From Fidelibacterota bacterium (lineage in GTDB: Bacteria > Fidelibacterota > Marinisomatia > Marinisomatales > Marinisomataceae), in NCBI GenBank assembly GCA_017856055.1, contig JAFMFP010000005.1, forward strand, positions 1 through 40,156: a stretch of DNA of 40,156 bases. The letters are read 5' to 3'. Shown in pieces: positions 10,330 through 20,030 of the stretch. Made by a program: the position numbers and the translations under genes. The stretch's first letter is position 1, and each line of letters starts with the position of its first letter. The notes beneath the pieces were generated by a model. That model was given only the letters and a program-made list of their open reading frames with translations. It was not told the DNA's origin and ran no database searches.

Positions 10330-10809
10330 ATGCAAAATTTAATCTCAAAAGAAAAAAAATATGATAAGATATTAAAACTTATTAAGTCCAATTTAAGCAA
10401 TTATAAATCTGATTATAAGCAAGCAAAGTCTTACAATCATTCATTGATAAATTATTCATTAGATATTCTTTATAATAAATTCCCAGATTGGATTTTTTGC
10501 GGCATATATAAAAAAATTGATGGAGAATTAACTATTGATCTATACCATTCTGACAAAATCCCTTGTAGCCCCATAAGTTTTGAAGGTGTTTGCGGACAAT
10601 CAATCCAGAAAAATTCTATTTTTAACGTACCAGATGTAGATAAATTTCCTGGACATATAGTTTGCGATAATAATTCAAAATCTGAACTTTGTATTCCATT
10701 TAAAATTGATGATATTGTCTATGTTCTTGATATTGACTCATGTAAGTCAAATGATTTTGATAAAACAGATGAGATAAATCTTTTAGAAATTATCAAAATC
10801 TGGAGTTGA
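10330..10809 (+). CDS. msrC: GAF-domain protein, free methionine-(R)-sulfoxide reductase (fRMsr/MsrC)-like
   Basis: IPCSPISFEGVCGQSIQKNSIFNVPDVDKFPGHIVCDNNSKSELCIPF...VLDIDS matches the fRMsr signature, including the PC, GVCG and xCD cysteines. Confidence 0.78.
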   Translation: MQNLISKEKKYDKILKLIKSNLSNYKSDYKQAKSYNHSLINYSLDILYNKFPDWIFCGIYKKIDGELTIDLYHSDKIPCSPISFEGVCGQSIQKNSIFNVPDVDKFPGHIVCDNNSKSELCIPFKIDDIVYVLDIDSCKSNDFDKTDEINLLEIIKIWS

Positions 10810-10810
10810 A

Positions 10811-11239
10811 CTAATTATCAACTACTGTTTTCTCAGTAGAAGTATCTGAAGTTGAAGAATCAGTGACAGGAACATCCAAAGAAGATTTATCGACAAATTC
10901 TATTAAAGCCATTTTTGCAGCATCATTAACTCTTGATTTGATTTTAATAATCCTAGTGTATCCACCATTTCTTTCAGAAAATGCTGGACCAATATTACTA
11001 AATAATTCAGCTACAGCTTTTTGATTGTTAATTTTACTTAAAACAGTTCTTCTATTATGCAAAGTAGGATTTTTTGATTTAGTGACCATTGGCTCTATAA
11101 ATTTTCTAAGTTCAACCGCCTTTGCATGAGTTGTACGAATTCTTTTATGTTCAATCAAAGAGCAAGCTAAATTAGAAATCATTGCATTGCGATGATCGCG
11201 ATCTCTTCCAAATTTTTTAGATGATATTCTTTTTCTCAT
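10811..11239 (-). CDS. rplQ: 50S ribosomal protein L17
   Basis: MRKRISSKKFGRDRDHRNAMISNLACSLIEHKRIRTTHAKAVELRKFIEPMVT; Ser/Thr-rich acidic C-terminal tail. Confidence 0.97.
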   Translation of the reverse strand: MRKRISSKKFGRDRDHRNAMISNLACSLIEHKRIRTTHAKAVELRKFIEPMVTKSKNPTLHNRRTVLSKINNQKAVAELFSNIGPAFSERNGGYTRIIKIKSRVNDAAKMALIEFVDKSSLDVPVTDSSTSDTSTEKTVVDN

Positions 11240-12205
11240 TTATACTTCTTCTTCAGTGTAGGGATTAGTGTCCATTCCAAATCGTAGACCCATTCCTTCA
11301 AGTTTTTCAATAAGTTCGTTTAATGATTTTCTACCAAAATTTTTATATTCTAACATTTCAGCTTCATCTTTCTCAACTAATTCACCAATTAAAGTAATAC
11401 CTGCAGCTTCTAAGCAATTATGGCTTCTGACTGATAATTCCATTTCGTCAATTGAAGACTGTAAAAGCTTTCTTATTTGAAGAATTTCTTCACTTACAGG
11501 TTTATCTACTTCTAGAACTGAGGGATTAGAAATTGAGTTAATAATATTAAAATGTTCAGCAAGTACAGATGAACAATAACTAACTGCATCAACTGGTGAG
11601 ATAGAACCATCGGTAGAAACATCTAAAGATAACATTTCAGTATCTTCTTTAGCGCCGGGTAATGCTGTTACATTAAAAGATACTTTGGTTACAGGATTAA
11701 AAATACTATCTATTGGAATCATTCCAACAGGAGAATTATTAAGTTTATTCTCATCGCTAGATTTATACCCTACCCCAATACCTAATCTTAATTCAATTTC
11801 CAAAGAAGTTCCTGCTGAAATATCAGTAATATAATGATCAGGATTTAAAATAGTAAAATCACTACTAGCAGCTTGTATATCTGCAGCTGTAAAAGTTTTT
11901 TTACCTTTAATTTTCAGAAAAACAGGTTCAACTGAACTTTCAAATAATTTAAATCTTACACCTTTAAGATTCATAATAATATCTGCAACATCTTCTTTAA
12001 CGCCATCAATAGTTGAAAATTCATGTAATGCACCTTCGATTTTAATATTTGTGATAGCAGAACCGGGAACAGCAGTTAATAGTGCTCTTCTAAGTGAGTT
12101 ACCAATCGTAATTCCATAACCTCTATTTAGTGGTTTGATAGTGAAATTACTTGAATTGGTTCCAGTTGAATTTTCATTAATTTTAAATTTTAAATCATTG
12201 CCCAT
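11240..12205 (-). CDS. rpoA: RNA polymerase alpha subunit
   Basis: PLNRGYGITIGNSLRRALLTAVPGSAI...; C-terminal domain LSVRSHNCLEAAGI...EYKNFGRKSLNEL. Confidence 0.97.
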   Translation of the reverse strand: MGNDLKFKINENSTGTNSSNFTIKPLNRGYGITIGNSLRRALLTAVPGSAITNIKIEGALHEFSTIDGVKEDVADIIMNLKGVRFKLFESSVEPVFLKIKGKKTFTAADIQAASSDFTILNPDHYITDISAGTSLEIELRLGIGVGYKSSDENKLNNSPVGMIPIDSIFNPVTKVSFNVTALPGAKEDTEMLSLDVSTDGSISPVDAVSYCSSVLAEHFNIINSISNPSVLEVDKPVSEEILQIRKLLQSSIDEMELSVRSHNCLEAAGITLIGELVEKDEAEMLEYKNFGRKSLNELIEKLEGMGLRFGMDTNPYTEEEV

Positions 12206-12222
12206 AATATATCTTTCCTTTA

Positions 12223-12837
12223 TTACCTTGAATAATATTCAACTACTAATTGTTCATTTATTGTCATATCAATTTCAGATCTCTCAGGTAAACTAACTAA
12301 AGTACCTTCCATTTTTGCTTTATCTAGAGATAACCAAGAAGTATTTAGATCACCTTTAATCATTTTTATTGAATTTAAAATGATATCAATTTTTTTACTT
12401 TTCTCTCTTACCTGCACAATATCTCCAGGTTTCATTCTGTAAGATGCAATATTCACTTTTTTGTTATTTACTAGAAAATGGCCATGGCTGACTAATTGAC
12501 GAGCTGATGGTCTAGAAGGTGCAAAACCAAGCTTAAAAACAATGTTATCTAGTCTTGTCTCAAGCATAAGTAAAAGATTTAAACCTGTTTCACCTTTCAT
12601 TTGAGATGCTTTTTTAAAATAAATACGGAATTGTTTCTCCAACATTCCATAAGTGAATTTAATTTTTTGTTTCTCTTGAAGTTGAGTTGAATAAGTAGAA
12701 AGACGTTTACCTGTCTTTCCATGCTGACCAGGACCATAACCCTTTTTCGATAATAATTTATCAAACTTTGGATTTCCAAAAATATTAGTGCCTAGCTTTC
12801 TAACTAATTTACCCTTTGGTGTACTTAATTTTGCCAT
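12223..12837 (-). CDS. rpsD: 30S ribosomal protein S4
   Basis: GYGPGQHGKTGKRLSTYSTQLQEKQKIKFTYGMLEKQF...LETRLDNIVFKLGFAPSRPSARQLVSHGHFLVN. Confidence 0.97.
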   Translation of the reverse strand: MAKLSTPKGKLVRKLGTNIFGNPKFDKLLSKKGYGPGQHGKTGKRLSTYSTQLQEKQKIKFTYGMLEKQFRIYFKKASQMKGETGLNLLLMLETRLDNIVFKLGFAPSRPSARQLVSHGHFLVNNKKVNIASYRMKPGDIVQVREKSKKIDIILNSIKMIKGDLNTSWLSLDKAKMEGTLVSLPERSEIDMTINEQLVVEYYSR

Positions 12838-12845
12838 TATATCCT

Positions 12846-13235
12846 TTATACTCTTCTTTGTTTCTTAGGTCTACAACCATTATGTGGAAGTGGAGTAACA
12901 TCTGAAATAGAAGTTACATGCAACCCAGCGGTTGATAATGCACGAATAGCAGATTCTCTTCCTGCACCTGGTCCTTTAACACGGACTGATACAGTAGAAA
13001 GTCCCATACTAACAACTTCAGATGCTACTTTTTCAGATGCAACTGTTGCAGCATAAGCTGTATTCTTTCTTGAACCTTTAAATCCAGCTTTTCCTGCAGT
13101 TGCCCAAGCGATTACGTTTCCGTATTCATCAGTAACTGTAATATTAGTATTGTTAAAAGTAGCCTTTATATGAACAATGCCATTAGGGCTTATTTTTTTC
13201 TTACTTTTTTTTGCTACTCTATTTCTAACTGCCAT
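12846..13235 (-). CDS. rpsK: 30S ribosomal protein S11
   Basis: [45 protein letters not shown]...[17 protein letters not shown]. Confidence 0.97.
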   Translation of the reverse strand: MAVRNRVAKKSKKKISPNGIVHIKATFNNTNITVTDEYGNVIAWATAGKAGFKGSRKNTAYAATVASEKVASEVVSMGLSTVSVRVKGPGAGRESAIRALSTAGLHVTSISDVTPLPHNGCRPKKQRRV

Positions 13236-13237
13236 TG

Positions 13238-13612
13238 TTATTTCCTACCTAAAGAAATTGTTGTTTTTTTACCAGAACGTCTTGTTCTAGAGTTTGTTTT
13301 AGTTCTTTGTCCTCTTGCAGGAAGAGACTTACGATGTCTTAAGCCACGATAGCTTCCGATATCTTGTAATCGCTTCATATTTTTTAGGTTTTCACTTCTT
13401 AATTCACCTTCAACAAGAATTTTTAAATCTAAAATTGTTTTTCTTAAAGCATCTTCCTGAGCACTTGAAAGATCCGAAACCCTTAAATCAGGGTCAACTT
13501 TTGATAGTTCACAGATTTGTAAGGCTGTATGAAGACCTATACCATGAACATATCTTAATGAATATGCCAATTTTTTATTCTTTGGAATATCAACTCCAGC
13601 GATTCTAGCCAT
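13238..13612 (-). CDS. rpsM: 30S ribosomal protein S13
   Basis: [26 protein letters not shown]...[28 protein letters not shown]-type C-terminus. Confidence 0.97.
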   Translation of the reverse strand: MARIAGVDIPKNKKLAYSLRYVHGIGLHTALQICELSKVDPDLRVSDLSSAQEDALRKTILDLKILVEGELRSENLKNMKRLQDIGSYRGLRHRKSLPARGQRTKTNSRTRRSGKKTTISLGRK

Positions 13613-13614
13613 GC

Positions 13615-13731
13615 TTAACCTTGCCTCTGTTTATTTCTTGGGTTTTTCTTATTAATAACATAGACCTTACCTTTACGTTTAACAATAATACAATCTCGTG
13701 TTCTTTTTTTAATTGATGCTCTTACTTTCAT
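13615..13731 (-). CDS. rpmJ: 50S ribosomal protein L36, zinc-ligand-poor (C-minus) form
   Basis: Not in the ORF track (38 aa). Minus strand translates to [38 protein letters not shown], located between infA and rpsM. Confidence 0.95.
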   Translation of the reverse strand: MKVRASIKKRTRDCIIVKRKGKVYVINKKNPRNKQRQG

Positions 13732-13733
13732 AA

Positions 13734-13958
13734 TTAATGTCTAAATGTTATTCTTCCTCTAGTTAAATCATATGGTGAAAGTTCCAAATCAACTTTATCT
13801 CCAGGTAGCATTTTAATAAAATGCATTCTCATTTTACCACTTACCTCAGCTAGAACTTCATGTTCTTTCCCTCCAATATTCATCAAAACTCTAAATCTTG
13901 ATCCAGGAAGAGCTTCCTTTATTGTACCTTCTACTGATATTGGTTCTTGTTTTGCCAT
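13734..13958 (-). CDS. infA: Translation initiation factor IF-1
   Basis: [26 protein letters not shown]...[24 protein letters not shown]. Confidence 0.96.
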   Translation of the reverse strand: MAKQEPISVEGTIKEALPGSRFRVLMNIGGKEHEVLAEVSGKMRMHFIKMLPGDKVDLELSPYDLTRGRITFRH

Positions 13959-13959
13959 A

Positions 13960-14715
13960 TTAATTCTTCGTTAAAATTCTGGGTTGAAAGTTAGTAATAA
14001 GAACTGAATGTTCAAAGTGTGCACTTGGAGATCCATCTTTTGTTTTAACTGTCCATCCATCTTCCATTGTATAAATATCTTTTTTACCTAAATTAACCAT
14101 TGGTTCTATAGCTAAACACATACCTTCTACAAGAACAGTATCTAAACTAAAAGTTCTCGGAACAGAAAAATTTGGTATTTGTGGCTCTAAATGAAGCTGT
14201 TTACCAATTCCGTGCCCTACAAGCTCTCTAACAACTGAAAAACCATTAGATTCTACAAATTTTTGGATAGAATCACTGATATCAAAAACTTTATTGCCTG
14301 GAACAGCTTTTTCTATTCCAATCTCAAGAGCTTTCTTTGTCACTTCTAACAATTTTTGTTTTTCATTAGAAATTTTTCCTACAGGAAAGGTTCTAGCTGA
14401 ATCACTGTAATAATCATTTTTTAAAACACCGCAATCAATGCTAACAATTTGACCTTCTTCTAAAAATATATTTTGTGGAATACCGTGAACTACTTCATCA
14501 TCAATGGAAATGCATAACGTAGATGGAAAATTATTATATCCCTTAAAAGCTGGAATACCCCCCTTAGAAAGAATATAGTCTTCAGCAATGGAGTCAAGGT
14601 TCAAAACGGATTCTCCAGGAATAACAAATTTTTCAATATGATCTAAGGTATCACAAAGAATCTGACAACTCTCACTCATAGCTTGCACTTCAGCGTTATT
14701 ATTAATATCCACCAT
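13960..14715 (-). CDS. map: Methionine aminopeptidase type I
   Basis: [56 protein letters not shown]. Confidence 0.96.
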   Translation of the reverse strand: MVDINNNAEVQAMSESCQILCDTLDHIEKFVIPGESVLNLDSIAEDYILSKGGIPAFKGYNNFPSTLCISIDDEVVHGIPQNIFLEEGQIVSIDCGVLKNDYYSDSARTFPVGKISNEKQKLLEVTKKALEIGIEKAVPGNKVFDISDSIQKFVESNGFSVVRELVGHGIGKQLHLEPQIPNFSVPRTFSLDTVLVEGMCLAIEPMVNLGKKDIYTMEDGWTVKTKDGSPSAHFEHSVLITNFQPRILTKN

Positions 14716-16016
14716 TATCTTCTCGCCTTTACACGACCTTTATTAAGGAATCCTTCATAATGTCTAGATAAAAGGTGATTCTCAATTTGACTTAAAGTAT
14801 CTAAACCAACACCAACCACAATTAACAAACTTGTACCACCAAAAAATGATGCATACGCATAATCCAATCCAAACTGGGTTAAGAAATATGGCATAAGAGC
14901 AATGAAACCAAGAAATATAGCGCCAGGAAGAGTAACCTTAGTTAAAATATTCTCGATAAACTCTGCAGTCTTCTTACCTGGTTTCACACCAGGAATAAAT
15001 CCACCTTGCTGTTTCAAAGTAGAAGAAACTTGATTTGGATCAAATTGTAGTGCAGTATAAAAATATGTAAAAAATATAATTAATAGTGCAAAACAAACAT
15101 TTGAAAACCAATGATCCATAGCAAACCAAGACATAAAGTTCGACTGGGTAGCATCTTGACCGAAGAATGTTGCAATTGTTCCAGGAATAAGAAGAATTGA
15201 CTGAGCAAAAATAATTGGAATCACCCCAGCGGTATTAATTTTAAGTGGAAGGTAAGTATTCTGTCCACCATATACTTTTCTTCCAATAATTCTTCTAGCA
15301 TATTGAATTGGTACTTTTCGAATCCCTTGTTGAACAAGAACAATTAGCATTACCAAAAAGAAAAATAAAATCATAAGAGCAAATTCTGACAAAATTCCTC
15401 TAACTCCTTGTTGAAAATAAGATATTTCAGAAATAACAACATTTGGAAAAGCAGCTAAAATACCTGCCATAATTATTAGAGAAATACCATTCCCTATTCC
15501 ATTTTCAGTAATTTTTTCTCCTAACCATAGTAAAAGCATTGTACCAGTGGTAATAGATACAATTGCTGTAAATCTAAAGAGGAATCCAGGATTAATAACA
15601 ATTCCATAACTCTCTAATAAATACGCAATACCAATAGATTGTATCATTGCTAAAATTACTGTACCGTATCTTATTATTTGATTAATCTTAGCACGACCAC
15701 TTTCTCCTTCTTGCGATAAGCGTTGAAAGTAGGGTAATGTTGTTTGCAGAATTTGAACAATAATTGATACAGATATGTATGGCATTATTCCAAGACCAAA
15801 GATTGCAGCCTGACTAAATGCTCCACCAGTAAAAAGATTATATAATCCAAAAAAAGTGTTACTTAATGATTCCATTGTTTGACGCAGAGCGTCTGGATTA
15901 ATACCAGGAATTGGTACTTGCGATCCAAGCCTTACAACAATAAGTATACCAATAGTAAATAAAATTTTACTTCTTAATTCAGGAATACTAAAAATATTTT
16001 TAATTTTCTGAATCAT
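14715..16016 (-). CDS. secY: Preprotein translocase subunit SecY
   Basis: IVVRLGSQVPIPGINPDAL, IMPYISVSIIVQILQT, GIRKVPIQYARRIIG, multi-TM. Confidence 0.97.
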   Translation of the reverse strand: MIQKIKNIFSIPELRSKILFTIGILIVVRLGSQVPIPGINPDALRQTMESLSNTFFGLYNLFTGGAFSQAAIFGLGIMPYISVSIIVQILQTTLPYFQRLSQEGESGRAKINQIIRYGTVILAMIQSIGIAYLLESYGIVINPGFLFRFTAIVSITTGTMLLLWLGEKITENGIGNGISLIIMAGILAAFPNVVISEISYFQQGVRGILSEFALMILFFFLVMLIVLVQQGIRKVPIQYARRIIGRKVYGGQNTYLPLKINTAGVIPIIFAQSILLIPGTIATFFGQDATQSNFMSWFAMDHWFSNVCFALLIIFFTYFYTALQFDPNQVSSTLKQQGGFIPGVKPGKKTAEFIENILTKVTLPGAIFLGFIALMPYFLTQFGLDYAYASFFGGTSLLIVVGVGLDTLSQIENHLLSRHYEGFLNKGRVKARR

Positions 16017-16444
16017 AGAATATTAACCTTACCACCAGCTTTTTCAATTTTTTCTTTAGCAGATTTACTAAATGAGGAAGCTGTAATATTGATTTCTTTG
16101 GAAATCTCGCCATTACCTAAAATTTTAACAGCTGAAAAACTAGAAGAAATCAAACCTTCTTTTGCCAAAACTTCTAAATCAATGTTTTTAACTTTGATTT
16201 TTGATAGTTGAGAAAGATTTACAATCTCAAAAGAAGTTTCAAAATTTTTATTATTAAAACCTCTCATTGGAAGTCTACGATGTAATGGCATTTGACCACC
16301 TTCAAACCAATAACGGTGCTTAAATCCACTTCTTTGACCTCCACCTTTGTGTCCACGTCCTGAGGTAGCTCCTAAACCAGAGCCACTTCCTCTTCCAACT
16401 CTTTTAGTGGATTTTACTGAATTTGTAGGTTTTGCAATTTTCAT
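16013..16444 (-). CDS. rplO: 50S ribosomal protein L15
   Basis: KSTKRVGRGSGSGLGATSGRGHKGGGQRSG; an SD-like GAGGAGGT lies in the end of rpmD upstream. Confidence 0.96.
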   Translation of the reverse strand: MKIAKPTNSVKSTKRVGRGSGSGLGATSGRGHKGGGQRSGFKHRYWFEGGQMPLHRRLPMRGFNNKNFETSFEIVNLSQLSKIKVKNIDLEVLAKEGLISSSFSAVKILGNGEISKEINITASSFSKSAKEKIEKAGGKVNIL

Positions 16445-16447
16445 AAA

Positions 16448-16636
16448 TTATTTTACCTCCTCGACCTTGATGAGATAGTCAATTTTGTTAAGCATTCCAG
16501 CAATTGAATCATTAAGTTCAAGAATAACTGATTTATTCATTTTAGTTAAACCTAAAGCATCAAGAGTTGCTTTAGCTTTAACAGAATACCCAATTCTACT
16601 TTTGATTTGTGTTACTTTTACTTTCTTTTTAGCCAT
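16448..16636 (-). CDS. rpmD: 50S ribosomal protein L30
   Basis: Track ORF begins at 16684; true start likely internal ATG at 16636: MAKKKVKVTQIKSRIGYSVKAKATLDALGLTKMNKSVI. Confidence 0.93.
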   Translation of the reverse strand: MAKKKVKVTQIKSRIGYSVKAKATLDALGLTKMNKSVILELNDSIAGMLNKIDYLIKVEEVK

Positions 16637-16637
16637 T

Positions 16638-17144
16638 TTAAATCTCAAAAAATGTTTTGGGTGTTCTACCTCTTTTTTTCGCAACTTTCCTTACGTCTTG
16701 CAAGCTGTTAAGAGCATTCATTGTAGCCTTCGCGACATTCATTGCATTATTTGATCCCAACACTTTAGAATAAATATTATTAACTCCAACTTGCTCCATA
16801 ATTAATCTAACAGATGATCCCGCAATAATTCCTGTTCCGTAAGGAGCAGGTTTCAATAACACCTTACTTGCACCATGTTTACCGATTACCTCATGTGGGA
16901 TGGTATAATTGATGACTGGAATTTTAACTAGATTTTGCTTTGCATCATCCTTTGCTTTAGATATAGATACTAAAACTTCAGTTGCCTTTCCAGATCCTAT
17001 TCCAACATATGATTTTCCATCACCAATAACAACTAATGAGGAAAAGCTAAATCTTTTACCTCTAGAATTAACTTTAGCAACTCTATTAATTCTTATAACT
17101 GATTCTTCTCTAAGATCTAATTCTGAATGATTAATTATTGCCAT
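16638..17144 (-). CDS. rpsE: 30S ribosomal protein S5
   Basis: VIRINRVAKVNSRGKRFSFSSLVVIGDG...APYGTGIIAGSSVRLIMEQVGVNNIYSKVLGS. Confidence 0.96.
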   Translation of the reverse strand: MAIINHSELDLREESVIRINRVAKVNSRGKRFSFSSLVVIGDGKSYVGIGSGKATEVLVSISKAKDDAKQNLVKIPVINYTIPHEVIGKHGASKVLLKPAPYGTGIIAGSSVRLIMEQVGVNNIYSKVLGSNNAMNVAKATMNALNSLQDVRKVAKKRGRTPKTFFEI

Positions 17145-17152
17145 CTATTCTC

Positions 17153-17512
17153 CTAAAAATTTAATCCACCCTCTCTTGAGGAATCTGCAAGAGATTTAAT
17201 TCTTCCATGATATCTAAATCCATTTCTATCAAAATAGACTTGATCAATTTTAAGTTTTTTCGCTCTTTCTGATAATAATTTTCCAACCATAGAAGCAATT
17301 TCAGTTTTGTTTTTCTTTTGATTGGCAAAAGATTTTTCTTTAGAAGAAGCAGAAACCATTGTTTTTTGATTAAAATCGTCAATTATTTGTGCTTCAATAT
17401 GTTTTGCACTTTTAAAAACACACAATCTTAGTTTTCCATCTACTGGAAAAGCAACTTTTGAACGCCTTCTTCTTCTATTATATTGAATTTTTTTTATTTC
17501 TAAAGCTTTCAT
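17153..17512 (-). CDS. rplR: 50S ribosomal protein L18
   Basis: LRLCVFKSAKHIEAQIIDDF...FDRNGFRYHGRIKSLADSSREGGLNF. Confidence 0.96.
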   Translation of the reverse strand: MKALEIKKIQYNRRRRRSKVAFPVDGKLRLCVFKSAKHIEAQIIDDFNQKTMVSASSKEKSFANQKKNKTEIASMVGKLLSERAKKLKIDQVYFDRNGFRYHGRIKSLADSSREGGLNF

Positions 17513-18054
17513 TAATCTTTACCACCGACTTTCTTACCTTGTTTAGAGCGAACAAACTCGCCTTTATAGCGAATTCCTTTCCCTTTGTAGGGCTCTGGTT
17601 TTTTGAGAGAGCGAACCTTAGCTGCAAATTGACCAACAATTTGTTTATTAATACCTTTAATTTCGACCTCATTCTTTTGAACAGAGACTTCAATTCCATC
17701 TGGTAAATCAATTGCAATATCATGAGAGAATCCTAATTGTAATACTAATCTATTATTCTCAGTTCTTGCAGCATATCCAATACCTTGAATTTGAAGAACT
17801 TTTGAAAATCCATCATTAACACCGTTGATTGCATTTGAAATTAATTGACGTATTGTTCCATGCATAGCTCTTAACATTTTGTCATCATTTGATCTAGAGA
17901 CCGAAAGGGAGTTTTCAGAAATATTAATTGCTATACCATCAAATAAATTGACTTTCATTTCTCCTTTAGGACCTGAAATGGTTAAAAGGTTGGGAGAATC
18001 AGAAATTTTAACTGAATCTGGAATTGTGATTGTTCTTTTTCCTACTCTAGACAT
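17512..18054 (-). CDS. rplF: 50S ribosomal protein L6
   Basis: MSRVGKRTITIPDSVKI...SGPKGEMKVNL...LKKPEPYKGKGIRYKGEFVRSKQGKKVGGKD. Confidence 0.97.
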   Translation of the reverse strand: MSRVGKRTITIPDSVKISDSPNLLTISGPKGEMKVNLFDGIAINISENSLSVSRSNDDKMLRAMHGTIRQLISNAINGVNDGFSKVLQIQGIGYAARTENNRLVLQLGFSHDIAIDLPDGIEVSVQKNEVEIKGINKQIVGQFAAKVRSLKKPEPYKGKGIRYKGEFVRSKQGKKVGGKD

Positions 18055-18057
18055 AAC

Positions 18058-18456
18058 TTAATAAATGTTGCAGAGCAACTCTCCTCCAATTTTTAATTCT
18101 CTTGCTACTTTACTGCTAAGTACTCCTTTTGATGTTGAAATAATACTGATTCCAAGACCATTTAGAACTCGAGGAATTTCAGAACATCCAACATAAACCC
18201 TTTTCCCAGGTTTACTTATTTTTTGAATTGAAGTAATAGCTGGATTACTATTTTCATAACGAAGATAAATTCTAATATCTTCTTTATTAGAATCTTTCTT
18301 AACGAAAACGAAATTATCTATATATCCTTCCTCTTTAAGAACTAAAGAAATTCTTTTCTTAAGAATAGATGAAGGTACATCAATCCATCTCTTATTAGAT
18401 GAGTAACCATTTCTAATTCTAGTACAAAAATCTGCTATTGGATCTGTCATTGACAT
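18058..18456 (-). CDS. rpsH: 30S ribosomal protein S8
   Basis: MTDPIADFCTRIRNGYSSNKRWIDVPSSILKKRI...STSKGVLSSKVARELKIGGELLCNIY. Confidence 0.97.
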   Translation of the reverse strand: MSMTDPIADFCTRIRNGYSSNKRWIDVPSSILKKRISLVLKEEGYIDNFVFVKKDSNKEDIRIYLRYENSNPAITSIQKISKPGKRVYVGCSEIPRVLNGLGISIISTSKGVLSSKVARELKIGGELLCNIY

Positions 18457-18468
18457 AAAATAATCTCC

Positions 18469-18774
18469 TTACCAACTTGCCTTTGTTACTCCGGGCAAAT
18501 CGCCTTTGAGAGCGAGCTCACGGAATGTAATTCTTGAAATACCAAATCTTCTCATATAACCTTTTGGTCTACCTGAAACAACACATCTATTAGTTAATCT
18601 AATAGCACTAGTACTTCTTGGAAGTTTCTGTAACTTTGCTTGCGCTGCAAACTTTTCATCATCTGAGGCGTTAGGATTTTTGATGATTTCTCTTAACTCT
18701 TTTCTTATTAAAAAGTATCTATCTACTTTTTTTTGAAGATGAAATTCTCTTACCATTTTAGATTTTTTAGCCAT
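18469..18774 (-). CDS. rpsN: 30S ribosomal protein S14 (long, zinc-independent type)
   Basis: 101 aa, [49 protein letters not shown]; no CxxC pairs. Confidence 0.97.
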   Translation of the reverse strand: MAKKSKMVREFHLQKKVDRYFLIRKELREIIKNPNASDDEKFAAQAKLQKLPRSTSAIRLTNRCVVSGRPKGYMRRFGISRITFRELALKGDLPGVTKASW

Positions 18775-19354
18775 TAATATCCTCGTTTGAATTGTCTTCT
18801 TTTTTAATTATTTCACGAATAGGTAGCCCCATAGAGCGTAGTAGCTCATAACACTCTTCATTGTTTTTGGAAGAAGTTGTAATAACAACATCCATACCTC
18901 TTAATGAATCAACTTTATCATAATCAATTTCAGGAAAAACAATTTGTTCTTTGATCCCAAAACTATAATTGCCAAACCCATCAAAAGACTTATTTGACAA
19001 ACCTCTAAAATCTCTAGTTCTTGGTAAGGCAATTGCACATAATCTTTCTAAAAATTCATACATCAAATTTTTACGTAAAGTCACCTTACAACCCACTGGG
19101 AAACCTTTTCTAACCTTAAAATTAGAAACATCTTTCTTTGCTTTAGTTATAATAGGTTTCTGTCCAGTAATCAAAAGAAGTTCCTCTAGAGCACTTTGAA
19201 GAGATTTTTGATTTGTCTTCGCATCGCCAATACCCATATTTAGAGTAACTTTTTCAATTTTTGGAGCTTGCATTATAGATGAAAAACCAAATTTTTTAAT
19301 TAAATAAGGTCTGACTTCTTCAAAATATTTTTTCTTATAATTTGGGTTATACAT
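18767..19354 (-). CDS. rplE: 50S ribosomal protein L5
   Basis: [16 protein letters not shown]...[33 protein letters not shown]. Confidence 0.97.
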   Translation of the reverse strand: MYNPNYKKKYFEEVRPYLIKKFGFSSIMQAPKIEKVTLNMGIGDAKTNQKSLQSALEELLLITGQKPIITKAKKDVSNFKVRKGFPVGCKVTLRKNLMYEFLERLCAIALPRTRDFRGLSNKSFDGFGNYSFGIKEQIVFPEIDYDKVDSLRGMDVVITTSSKNNEECYELLRSMGLPIREIIKKEDNSNEDING

Positions 19355-19358
19355 TTAT

Positions 19359-19661
19359 TTAAATCTCTTTACCAGTTTTCTTTGAAATTCTAACTTTACT
19401 TTTATCATTCAGGATTTTAAATCCAACTCGAGCGGCTTTATCACCATCAAGAACCATTAGATTTGATATATGCAATGATCGTTCTCTCTCTGTGAATCCT
19501 CCTTTGGGATTTTCCTGAGATGGTCTTAAAGTTCTTTTTGTTAAAGCAACACCTTCAACAACTGCTCTTTGAGAAACCGGAAAAACTTTTAAAACTTTTC
19601 CAGACATACCCTTGAAGTTTCCAGAAATCACTTTAACGATCATATCTTTTCTAATTTTCAT
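19359..19661 (-). CDS. rplX: 50S ribosomal protein L24
   Basis: [28 protein letters not shown]...NPKGGFTERERSLHISNLM. Confidence 0.96.
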   Translation of the reverse strand: MKIRKDMIVKVISGNFKGMSGKVLKVFPVSQRAVVEGVALTKRTLRPSQENPKGGFTERERSLHISNLMVLDGDKAARVGFKILNDKSKVRISKKTGKEI

Positions 19662-20029
19662 TATAATACCTCTGGTGCCATTGAAATGATTTTCATATAA
19701 CCACCCTCTCTTAATTCTCTAGCTACTGGACCAAAAATTCTAGTACCTTTAGGTTCATTATTGCTGTTTAAGATTACAGCAGCATTTTCATCAAATCTAA
19801 TGTATGAACCATCCCTTCTTCTGTATTCTTTTTTAACTCGAACAACAACAGCACGAGCAACTTCTCCTTTTTTAACCATGCCTCCTGGAGTGGCTGATTT
19901 AACAGCTACAACTATAATATCACCAATAGAAGCGTATCTTTTTTTTGATCCCCCTAAAACTTTAAAACACATCACAACTTTTGCTCCAGAGTTATCAGCT
20001 ACTTTTAATCTAGTTTCTTGTTGAATCAC
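19661..20029 (-). CDS. rplN: 50S ribosomal protein L14
   Basis: [28 protein letters not shown]...[26 protein letters not shown]. Confidence 0.97.
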   Translation of the reverse strand: MIQQETRLKVADNSGAKVVMCFKVLGGSKKRYASIGDIIVVAVKSATPGGMVKKGEVARAVVVRVKKEYRRRDGSYIRFDENAAVILNSNNEPKGTRIFGPVARELREGGYMKIISMAPEVL

Positions 20030-20030
20030 T

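Noticed and set aside
12597-12779. Minus-strand 60-aa ORF inside rpsD in another frame
   Set aside because: Overlaps the S4 gene in an alternative frame; no independent evidence.
13315-13608. Plus-strand 97-aa ORF opposite rpsM
   Set aside because: Full antisense overlap with S13; no homologous motif.
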